Positions 6,268 through 13,072 of a stretch of DNA of 20,635 nucleotides are shown piece after piece. Numbering within the stretch: the first letter of the stretch is position 1; the number at the start of each line of letters is the position of its first letter. The translations under genes and the position numbers were made by a program. Under the pieces are notes generated by a model. It did no database searches. It was not told the DNA's origin and worked only from the letters and a program-made list of their open reading frames with translations. Location: IMG/VR virus record IMGVR_UViG_3300025086_000328, positions 1-20,635 of that record, one strand, 5' to 3'. This DNA is from a virus.

Positions 6268-8685
6268 ATGGCATATTCTAGTAAACGTTATTTTCCAAGC
6301 CAAACTGTAAGCGATGCTGAAAAGCTTAGCTACGATTATGGTTTAAAAGTAGCTAAAGCTATAGAGGCAGAATGGTTTCATGAAGATAGAAGTACTAATA
6401 GATATAGAAGCAATTTAAAAGATTTTCATAAATTAAGGTTGTACGCTAGAGGCGAACAATCAATACAAAAGTATAAGGATGAGTTATCTATAAACGGTGA
6501 TTTGTCCTATTTAAATTTAGACTGGAAACCAGTGCCTATTATATCTAAATTTGTAGATATAGTTGTAAACGGTATGTCAGAAAAAATGTATGATATAAAA
6601 GCTTTTTCTCAAGATCCTTATGGTGTAAGCAAACGTACTGCGTATATGGAGTCTATGTTAAGAGATATGCGTACAAAAGAATTAAATGAATTTTCTAAGC
6701 AAGCTTTTGGTATAAAATTATCTGCTCATGAAGAAGAAAAATTACCTGATTCTATAGAAGAACTAGGGCTTCATATGCAGCTTACATATAAACAAGCTTC
6801 AGAAATAGCTGAAGAACAAGCTATAAACACTTTATTAGAAGGAAATAAATATGATTTAATAAAGAAAAGATTTTATTATGATTTAACAGTGCTTGGTATT
6901 GGCGCTGTTAAAACTAGCTTTACAACTTCTGAAGGTGTAGTTATAGACTATGTTGATCCAGCTAATTTAGTTTACTCTTATACAGATTCACCTTACTTTG
7001 AAGATATATATTATGTTGGTGAAGTAAAATCTATACCTGTAAATGAATTAGCAAAACAGTTTCCTCATTTAACAGAAGAAGATCTTGAAGAAATAATGAA
7101 AAATAAAAATTATAATAGAAATAATTATAACACAAGATATTCTGTAGACAAAGAAGATACTAACACTATACAAGTTTTATATTTTAATTATAAAACTTAT
7201 ATGAACGAAGTTTACAAAATAAAAGAAACTGGTACTGGTGCTGATAAAATAATACCTAAAGACGATACTTTTGATCCACCTGAAAACAAAGAAGGTGGTT
7301 ATTCAAGACTATTAAGATCAATAGAAGTTTTATATGATGGTGCTTTAATTTTAGGTACTAAAAAATTACTTAAATGGGAAATGGCTAAAAACATGCTAAG
7401 ACCAAAAAGTGATTACACTAAAGTTAAAATGAATTATAATATAGTTGCGCCTAGAATATATGATAATAAAATTGATTCATTAGTAAAACGTATTACTGGT
7501 TTTGCTGACATGATACAGCTAACACATTTAAAAATACAACAAGTAATGGCGCGTATGATACCAGATGGTGTTTATTTAGATGCCGATGGTTTAGCCGAAA
7601 TAGATTTAGGTAATGGAACTAATTATAATCCGCAAGAAGCTTTAAACATGTTCTTTCAAACTGGATCTGTAATTGGTAGATCGTTTACTTCTGAAGGAGA
7701 CATGAATCCAGGTAAAGTGCCAATACAAGAAATAACATCTGGTAGTGGTGGTAATAAACTACAAGCTCTTATAGGTAATTATAATTATTATCTACAAATG
7801 ATAAGAGATGTAACAGGACTTAATGAAGCTAGAGATGGTAGTTTACCAGATAAAAATGCTTTAGTAGGTGTACAAAAATTAGCAGCAGCAAATTCAAACA
7901 CAGCAACAAGGCACATATTACAAGCTGGTTTATTTTTAACTGTAGAAACTTGCGAAGCTCTTTCTCTTAGAATATCAGATATATTAGAATATTCTCCATC
8001 AAGAGATGCTTTTATGCAAGCTATAGGAGGTCATAACTTAGCTACTCTTGAAGAACTTTCTAGTTTACATTTATATGACTTTGGTATATTTTTAGAATTA
8101 CAGCCTGATGAAGAAGAAAAATTAATGCTTGAAAATAATATACAAATGGCGTTACAACAACAAACTATAGACTTAGAAGATGCTATAGATGTTAGAGAAA
8201 TAAGAAATGTAAAATTAGCTAATCAAGTTTTAAAGATTAGAAGAAAAAAGAAAATGGCTAATGATAGAATGGTGCAACAACAAAATATACAAGCACAAGC
8301 TCAAGCAAACGCGCAAACGCAACAAGTAGCAGCGCAAGCTGAAGTTCAAAAAAATCAAGCTAATACACAAATGCAAGCTCAATTAGAGCAAATGAAAGCT
8401 CAAATAAAAAATCAACAAATGGAGCTAGAAGTTCAGCATAAAATGAAATTAATGCAATTTGAGTTTGAGATTAACCAACAGTTACAACAAGCAAATATGC
8501 AAGCTATTGATATGAAAGAAACAATGAAAGAAGACAGAAAAGATGAAAGAACTAGAATGCAAGCTTCTCAACAAAGTCAACTTATAGATCAAAGAAATAA
8601 TAAAAAACCACCTAAAAACTTTGAGTCTTCAGGTAATGATATACTAGGTGGTGACTTTGGACTTGGAAGGTTTGAACCTAGTTAA
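6268..8685 (+). CDS. Portal protein
   Basis: This 805-residue protein would form the ring at one capsid vertex through which TerL pumps DNA and to which the tail attaches. Conserved-looking landmarks are YARGEQ (59-64), LDWKPVPIISKFVDIVVNGM (84-103), YDLTVLGIGAVKTSF (204-218), VDPANLVYSY (229-238) and DVTGLNEARDGS (514-525). This order of an early wing region, a central stem and a late crown is that of large portals in Bacteroidota phages. The C-terminus (about 665-772) is an unusual Gln/Ala/Met-rich coiled coil (MQAQLEQMKAQIKNQQMEL), a likely barrel or extended helix reaching into the capsid. It is followed by a short Gly/Asp tail. Position between TerL and scaffold/MCP supports the call. 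Confidence 0.93.
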   Translation: MAYSSKRYFPSQTVSDAEKLSYDYGLKVAKAIEAEWFHEDRSTNRYRSNLKDFHKLRLYARGEQSIQKYKDELSINGDLSYLNLDWKPVPIISKFVDIVVNGMSEKMYDIKAFSQDPYGVSKRTAYMESMLRDMRTKELNEFSKQAFGIKLSAHEEEKLPDSIEELGLHMQLTYKQASEIAEEQAINTLLEGNKYDLIKKRFYYDLTVLGIGAVKTSFTTSEGVVIDYVDPANLVYSYTDSPYFEDIYYVGEVKSIPVNELAKQFPHLTEEDLEEIMKNKNYNRNNYNTRYSVDKEDTNTIQVLYFNYKTYMNEVYKIKETGTGADKIIPKDDTFDPPENKEGGYSRLLRSIEVLYDGALILGTKKLLKWEMAKNMLRPKSDYTKVKMNYNIVAPRIYDNKIDSLVKRITGFADMIQLTHLKIQQVMARMIPDGVYLDADGLAEIDLGNGTNYNPQEALNMFFQTGSVIGRSFTSEGDMNPGKVPIQEITSGSGGNKLQALIGNYNYYLQMIRDVTGLNEARDGSLPDKNALVGVQKLAAANSNTATRHILQAGLFLTVETCEALSLRISDILEYSPSRDAFMQAIGGHNLATLEELSSLHLYDFGIFLELQPDEEEKLMLENNIQMALQQQTIDLEDAIDVREIRNVKLANQVLKIRRKKKMANDRMVQQQNIQAQAQANAQTQQVAAQAEVQKNQANTQMQAQLEQMKAQIKNQQMELEVQHKMKLMQFEFEINQQLQQANMQAIDMKETMKEDRKDERTRMQASQQSQLIDQRNNKKPPKNFESSGNDILGGDFGLGRFEPS

Positions 8686-8687
8686 AA

Positions 8688-8713
8688 TTTATTAATTATT
8701 ATTATATTATATT
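8688..8713 (+). promoter_or_regulatory. AT-only leader of scaffold gene, copy 1 of a repeated leader
   Basis: The bases before the scaffold ATG contain only A and T, beginning TTTATTAATT and ending TATTATATT before ATGG. The leader before the gene at 11457 is nearly the same. No Shine-Dalgarno is present. An A/T-only, unstructured leader fits Bacteroidota translation starts, and the likeness of the two copies suggests a shared control element. Confidence 0.5.
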
Positions 8714-9889
8714 ATGGAAGAAAATAAAGAAAACGTAGTTGAAGAAACTACACAACAAACAACTGAACAAGTTGAAGAAACTAAAAAACCAAATATTAAT
8801 GAAGACGGTGACTATGTCGTTAATTTAAGTAAACCAAAAGAAGAAAATGAAACTAAAGAAGATAACGCTGACGACAGCAGAGTGGTTGAACTCGTTGAAA
8901 ACACCGAGCCCACAGAAAAACAAGAAGAAGTACAACCGGAAGGTGAAACACAAGAAACACCAGTATTAGAAGAGATTATTGAAGAATCAACAGAAGAAAA
9001 AGTTGCTGAAGTTGAAGAGCAGATTGAAGAAGCTGTAGCTGAAGCAGAAGCAACTGGCAAACCATTACCAGAAAATATTCAAAAGTTAATGAACTTTATG
9101 GAAGAAACTGGTGGCGATTTAAATGATTATGTTAAACTTAATCAAGATTATAGTAAACTAGATAATCAAGATTTATTATATGAATATTATAGACAAACAA
9201 AACCTCATTTAAACGCAGAAGAAATTAACTTCCTTATGGAAGATTCGTTTTCTTATGACGAAGAAAATGACGAAGACAAAGATATACGAAGAAAAAAATT
9301 AGCGTTAAAAGAGCAAGTTGCCAGCGCTAGAGCCCACCTGGAAGGGCAAAAATCCAGATACTATGAAGAAATTAAAGCTGGTTCAAAGCTTACGCCTGAA
9401 CAACAAAAAGCTATGGATTTCTTTAATAGGTACAACAAAGAGTCGGAAGAGAATAAAAAAATAGCAGAAAAACAAACTTCTACTTTTTTAAATAAAACAA
9501 GTAATGTTTTTAACGATAAGTTCAAAGGTTTTGAATACAATGTCGGTGATAAAAAGTACAGGTTTAATGTAAACAATGCTAAAGAAGTTAAAGAAACTCA
9601 AAGCGATATTAATAATTTTGTCAAAAAGTTTTTGAATAAAAATAATGAAATGTCTGATGCAGCGGGTTATCATAAATCTTTATACACAGCAATGAATGCA
9701 GATGCTATTGCAAAACACTTTTATGAACAAGGCAAAGCTGATGCTATGAAAGACAGCGTTGCTAAAGCTAAAAATGTTAATATGAATCCAAGACAAGCTC
9801 ATGGACAAATATCTGCAGATGGTATAAAAGTAAAAGTATTAGGTGATACATCTTCTGATTTTAAGTTTAAAATTAAAAACAATAAATAA
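8714..9889 (+). CDS. Scaffolding-like capsid assembly protein
   Basis: This 391-residue protein sits between portal and major capsid genes, the usual site of the scaffold. Residues 1-115 are extremely acidic, rich in Glu, Thr and Val and probably disordered. Residues 119-260 are helical (IQKLMNFMEE, DYVKLNQDYSKL, IRRKKLALKEQVASARAHLEGQ). The C-terminal part (about 285-391) is increasingly basic and ends in FKFKIKNNK. An acidic start, coiled middle and basic C-terminus are typical of scaffolds, whose basic end binds the capsid lattice. No serine protease motif is visible. The leader is made only of A and T and nearly identical to that before the gene at 11457. A minor internal head protein is the main alternative. 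Confidence 0.7.
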   Translation: MEENKENVVEETTQQTTEQVEETKKPNINEDGDYVVNLSKPKEENETKEDNADDSRVVELVENTEPTEKQEEVQPEGETQETPVLEEIIEESTEEKVAEVEEQIEEAVAEAEATGKPLPENIQKLMNFMEETGGDLNDYVKLNQDYSKLDNQDLLYEYYRQTKPHLNAEEINFLMEDSFSYDEENDEDKDIRRKKLALKEQVASARAHLEGQKSRYYEEIKAGSKLTPEQQKAMDFFNRYNKESEENKKIAEKQTSTFLNKTSNVFNDKFKGFEYNVGDKKYRFNVNNAKEVKETQSDINNFVKKFLNKNNEMSDAAGYHKSLYTAMNADAIAKHFYEQGKADAMKDSVAKAKNVNMNPRQAHGQISADGIKVKVLGDTSSDFKFKIKNNK

Positions 9890-9909
9890 CAATTTAAAAT
9901 TACAAAATT

Positions 9910-11388
9910 ATGGCAATTACTGCAGGAAGTAATTTGAATAGTGTTCCAGCTCCACAAAAGCAAACATTATCTACAAATTATTTAGACCTTTCATCTGCGT
10001 CAAACGCAGGTTGGGGACAACAATACGTTCCAGATTTAATGGAAAAAGAAGCCGAGGTTTTTGGACCTCGCACAATTTCAGGTTTTTTAGCACAAGTTAG
10101 TGCTGAAGAAGCTATGACTGCTGATCAAGTTGTTTGGTCAGAGCAAGGTAGATTACACATTTCAGTAAAAGGTACAGTTGCTGTATCTGGCGAAACAAAT
10201 GGTACATTTACTGTAACTAGTGATATTGATGGCAATGCTATTGGTAACTCTCAAGCTGATCACGGTGTTAGAACTAATGATATAGTTCTTATCGCGTCTG
10301 CTGGTATAGTTACTCCTTGTTTAGCTGTTGATACTAATACAGCTGAGATTCAAGTTGAACCTTTTGATAAAGCTGATTTAACTGGTCACGCTACAACTGC
10401 TGGCGGATCAACTTTATTAGTTGTTGGTTCTGAATACGCAAAAGGAACATCTTACAACGATGGCAACTTTGCTGCTGCTACTTCACGTACTCCAGCTAAC
10501 GAGCCTAAGTTCCAAACTTTTACTAACAAACCAATTATAATGAAAGATTACTACGAAGTATCAGGATCTGATGCGTCTAGAATTGGTTGGGTAGAAGTTT
10601 CTTCTGAAGGTGGTGCTTCTGGATACTTATGGTATTTAAAAGCTGAAGCTGACACAAGAGCTAGATTTACTGACTATATTGAAATGGCAATGTTAGAAAG
10701 CGTTAGAGGTTCTAACTCTACTGTTGTTGATACTAGTTTAGGTGCTTCATCTGATGCTGGTGTTGGTACGCAAGGTTTATTTGACGCTATTACTGATAGA
10801 GGTAATGTTACTTCTGGTGTAACTGGTGTTAACGCCGCTACTGATTTAGCTGAGTTTGATGCAATACTTGCTGAGTTTGATAAGCAAGGTGCTATTGAAG
10901 AATACATGATGTTTGTTAATAGATCAACTAGTTTAGCTATTGATGATATGTTAGCTTCAATGAACTCTTACGGAGCTGGTGGTACTTCTTACGGGGTATT
11001 TAACAACTCTGAAGATATGGCATTAAATTTAGGTTTTACTGGTTTCAGAAGAGGTTCTTATGACTTCTACAAATCTGATTTCAGATACTTAAACGATAAA
11101 GCTACAAGAGGTGGTATTAATGATGTTGCTGGATCTGCGGCTATTAGAGGGGTTATGATTCCTGCTGGTACTTCTTCAGTTTATGATCAAACTGTTGGAG
11201 CTAGTATGAAGCGTCCTTTCTTACACGTAAGATATAGAGCTTCACAAACTGATGACCGAAGAATGAAAACTTGGGTTACTGGTTCTGTTGGTGCTGCTAC
11301 ATCTGCTTTAGATGCAATGCAACTTCATTTCTTAACTGAAAGATGTTTAGTTACTCAAGGTGCTAACAACTTTATGTTAATGAAGTAA
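9910..11388 (+). CDS. Major capsid protein
   Basis: This 492-residue protein follows the scaffold-like gene and builds the capsid shell, presumably with an HK97-type fold. It reads GWGQQYVPDLMEKEAEVFGPRTISGFLAQV (35-63) and VVWSEQGRLHI (74-84) near the N-terminus, and RGVMIPAGTSSVYD, KRPFLHVRYRASQTDDRRMKTWVTGSVGAATSALDAM and LTERCLVTQGANNF at the C-terminus. I recall such blocks in capsid proteins of uncultured marine and flavobacterial phages. Between about residues 86 and 180 lies a Thr/Val/Gly-rich stretch that may be a surface-exposed beta insertion. Codons are highly uniform (GCT, GGT, ACT, TCT), as expected of a strongly expressed gene. The gene is followed 9 bases later by a terminator-like hairpin, which would help set its transcript level. 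Confidence 0.9.
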   Translation: MAITAGSNLNSVPAPQKQTLSTNYLDLSSASNAGWGQQYVPDLMEKEAEVFGPRTISGFLAQVSAEEAMTADQVVWSEQGRLHISVKGTVAVSGETNGTFTVTSDIDGNAIGNSQADHGVRTNDIVLIASAGIVTPCLAVDTNTAEIQVEPFDKADLTGHATTAGGSTLLVVGSEYAKGTSYNDGNFAAATSRTPANEPKFQTFTNKPIIMKDYYEVSGSDASRIGWVEVSSEGGASGYLWYLKAEADTRARFTDYIEMAMLESVRGSNSTVVDTSLGASSDAGVGTQGLFDAITDRGNVTSGVTGVNAATDLAEFDAILAEFDKQGAIEEYMMFVNRSTSLAIDDMLASMNSYGAGGTSYGVFNNSEDMALNLGFTGFRRGSYDFYKSDFRYLNDKATRGGINDVAGSAAIRGVMIPAGTSSVYDQTVGASMKRPFLHVRYRASQTDDRRMKTWVTGSVGAATSALDAMQLHFLTERCLVTQGANNFMLMK

Positions 11389-11397
11389 ACTATTTTT

Positions 11398-11427
11398 AAA
11401 AGACCGGGGCTTCGGCCTCGGCCTTTT
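11398..11427 (+). terminator. Intrinsic terminator after the capsid gene
   Basis: A GC-rich hairpin stands out in AT-rich surroundings. The stem CCGGGGC (11404-11410) pairs with GCCTCGG (11415-11421) around a TTCG loop, giving the very stable C(UUCG)G tetraloop. One G-T pair (11407 with 11418) is stable only in + strand RNA. A further G-C and an AAAA/TTTT extension lengthen the stem with one mismatch. The T-rich run CCTTTTATTTTATT follows directly. It probably ends or attenuates transcripts after the capsid gene, so the downstream gene would need read-through or another promoter. Confidence 0.8.
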
Positions 11428-11429
11428 AT

Positions 11430-11456
11430 TTTATTAATTTTATTATATATTATATT
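11430..11456 (+). promoter_or_regulatory. AT-only leader after terminator, copy 2 of a repeated leader
   Basis: This leader begins TTTATTAATTTTATTATA and ends TATTATATT before ATGG, differing from the one at 8688-8713 by only a few bases and about one base of length. It lies directly downstream of the capsid terminator. It may serve as translation leader or as part of a phage promoter. No TAnnTTTG-type Bacteroidota promoter is visible in it. Confidence 0.5.
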
Positions 11457-12278
11457 ATGGCAAAGAAAAAAGAAACACAAGAAAAGGTAGAGGTACCTGT
11501 TGTTGAAACACCAGTTGTTGAAACACCAAAACCTAAAAAAGTTGAATCTAAAAAACAAACTTGGGAAGTAAAAGATAGAGTTTATTATTTAAAAGGAGAT
11601 AAAAAACCTTTATCAAGATCTATAAAATCAGCTAATGTTTACTGGTTTGATAAAGAAAAAGGTTTTGAAAGAGAATTAAAGTACTGTGAAAATCAACAAA
11701 CTTGTTTTGTTGACGAAATGAAAGGAGATCAAAGACTTTCTCATATAATTTTTAGAAATGGAGCTTTACTTGTTCCTAAAGAAAAAACAGTATTACAAAA
11801 ACTTTTATCTTTATATCATCCAGGAAAAGATATTCTTTATGAAGAGTGGAAACCGGCTGTTAAAGCTGCAGAAGAAATAGAAATATTAGAAATGGAAGCT
11901 GATGCAATATTGGTGGCTAGAGAAATGGATATTGATATGGCAGAGGCTATAATGCGAGTAGAAAAAGGATCTGAAGTATCTAAGATGAGTTCTAAAGAGC
12001 TTAAAAGAGATTTGTTAGTATTTGCTCGTAATAATCCTGTTTTGTTCTTAGAACTAGCTTCTGATGATAATATTCAACTTAGAAATTTTGGTATCAAAGC
12101 AACTGAGCTTGGTATTATTAAATTATCAAATGATCAAAGAACTTTTCTTTGGGGTTCTAATGATAGAAAACTAATGAACGTTCCGTTTGATGAGCACCCG
12201 TACACTGCTTTAGCGCATTGGTTTAAAACTGATGAAGGTATGGAAATATATGCAAATATAGAAAAACGATTAAATTAA
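11457..12278 (+). CDS. Conserved phage protein of unknown function, after MCP
   Basis: This 273-residue protein has a Lys/Pro/Glu-rich disordered start (1-35) with two VVETP units encoded by a tandem 15-base repeat. A beta-rich domain follows (36-110; WEVKDRVYYLKG, HIIFRNGALLVPKEK). The helical C-terminal half contains EADAILVAREMDIDMAEAIMRVEKG (147-171), MSSKELKRDLLVFARNNPVLFLELASDDNIQLRNFGIKATELG (177-219) and LMNVPFDEHPYTALAHWFKTDEG (239-261). I recall this protein type after capsid genes in uncultured marine phages but know no function. Head decoration, head completion or a regulatory role are all possible. It is bracketed by two hairpins with UNCG-type loops, one before its leader and one after its stop. 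Confidence 0.75.
   Translation: MAKKKETQEKVEVPVVETPVVETPKPKKVESKKQTWEVKDRVYYLKGDKKPLSRSIKSANVYWFDKEKGFERELKYCENQQTCFVDEMKGDQRLSHIIFRNGALLVPKEKTVLQKLLSLYHPGKDILYEEWKPAVKAAEEIEILEMEADAILVAREMDIDMAEAIMRVEKGSEVSKMSSKELKRDLLVFARNNPVLFLELASDDNIQLRNFGIKATELGIIKLSNDQRTFLWGSNDRKLMNVPFDEHPYTALAHWFKTDEGMEIYANIEKRLN
11499..11528 (+). repeat. Tandem 15-base direct repeat (VVETP x2)
   Basis: Two perfect copies of GTTGTTGAAACACCA lie head to tail at 11499-11513 and 11514-11528, encoding VVETP twice in the disordered N-terminus of the protein. Perfect identity at the base level suggests a recent slippage duplication. Confidence 0.85.
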
Positions 12279-12285
12279 TCAAACT

Positions 12286-12320
12286 GTAGAGCGGTCGCCC
12301 TACGGGGCGATCGTAACTAC
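12286..12320 (+). promoter_or_regulatory. UACG-loop hairpin upstream of connector gene
   Basis: The stem CGGTCGCCC (12292-12300) pairs with GGGCGATCG (12305-12313) around the loop TACG, giving a C(UACG)G tetraloop of the UNCG class. The pair G12294 with T12311 is a G-U pair in + strand RNA and would be a C-A mismatch on the other strand, so the structure looks selected in the + transcript. GTAG (12286-12289) and CTAC (12317-12320) extend it across a small internal loop. What follows is A-rich (AATAAAAAAAAATT) and not U-rich, so it is not a standard terminator. It ends 14 bases before the next ATG and may stabilise an mRNA end, mark a processing site or tune translation. Confidence 0.65.
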
Positions 12321-12334
12321 AATAAAAAAAAATT

Positions 12335-13069
12335 ATGGCAGTAAGTATAGATACAGTATATCAAAGAGTTTTAACGCTAGCAAGCAAAGAACAAAGAGGA
12401 TATATAACACCTCAAGAATTTAATCTGTTAGCAAATCATGCTCAAATGGAAATATTCGAGCAATACTTTTATGATATAAAGCAATTTAATAGAATACCTG
12501 GCAATGCAACTGAGTATTCTGATATGCTAAATATATTACATGAAAAAATTGGTTTGTTTGAAGAAGAAGAAGACAATGCTTGGATGATAACCAATATGCC
12601 AACACTTCCAGCGCCTTTGCAAAGCTACATGCAGATACCAAGTGAAATATATAAAATTGGTACTGTAAGAATCGGTGACAATCAAGTTGAATTAGTAAAC
12701 ACAAAAGATTTTGACGCTGCTATGATTTCACCACTAACTGCTCCAACTAGCAGTAGGCCTATAGGTACTTTAACAAGCAAAGGTTTAAGAGTAGCTGTAG
12801 CAAAAGATGAGTTTGCAACTCCAGGTGATTTTACAATGAACATAAGTTATATAGCTAGACCTGCTGAAGTACAATGGGCTTATGTTGTTGTTAATGATAA
12901 GCCTTTATATAATCCTAACATAGCCGTAGACTTTGAGCTACATCAATCTGAAGAAACAGAATTAGTTTATAAAATATTAAAATTAGCTGGTGTAAACTTA
13001 AAATCAGCTGAAATGATACAAATAGGTCAAACACTAGAACAAACTCAAAATCAATTAGAAAAACAATAA
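12335..13069 (+). CDS. Head-tail connector or ring protein
   Basis: This 244-residue protein has a helical start with a recognisable block, VYQRVLTLASKEQRGYITPQEFNLLANHAQMEIFEQYFYDIKQF (8-51). A beta-rich middle follows (about 85-185; YKIGTVRIGDNQVELV, then FTMNISYIARPAEVQWAY), and the C-terminal helix has many Gln (IGQTLEQTQNQLEKQ). I recall the N-terminal block from structural proteins of uncultured marine phages and crAss-like relatives, encoded next to the gp4-like connector. Its place between head genes and the nozzle gene suggests a ring between portal and tail. Three bases separate it from the next gene. The exact ring position is not known from sequence. Confidence 0.7.
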   Translation: MAVSIDTVYQRVLTLASKEQRGYITPQEFNLLANHAQMEIFEQYFYDIKQFNRIPGNATEYSDMLNILHEKIGLFEEEEDNAWMITNMPTLPAPLQSYMQIPSEIYKIGTVRIGDNQVELVNTKDFDAAMISPLTAPTSSRPIGTLTSKGLRVAVAKDEFATPGDFTMNISYIARPAEVQWAYVVVNDKPLYNPNIAVDFELHQSEETELVYKILKLAGVNLKSAEMIQIGQTLEQTQNQLEKQ

Positions 13070-13072
13070 CAT

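Noticed and set aside
8812-9060. Minus-strand open frame opposite the scaffold gene
   Set aside because: Its Ser/Val-rich translation is the complement of the Glu/Thr-rich scaffold codons. It has no own start context, and all other genes run on the + strand.
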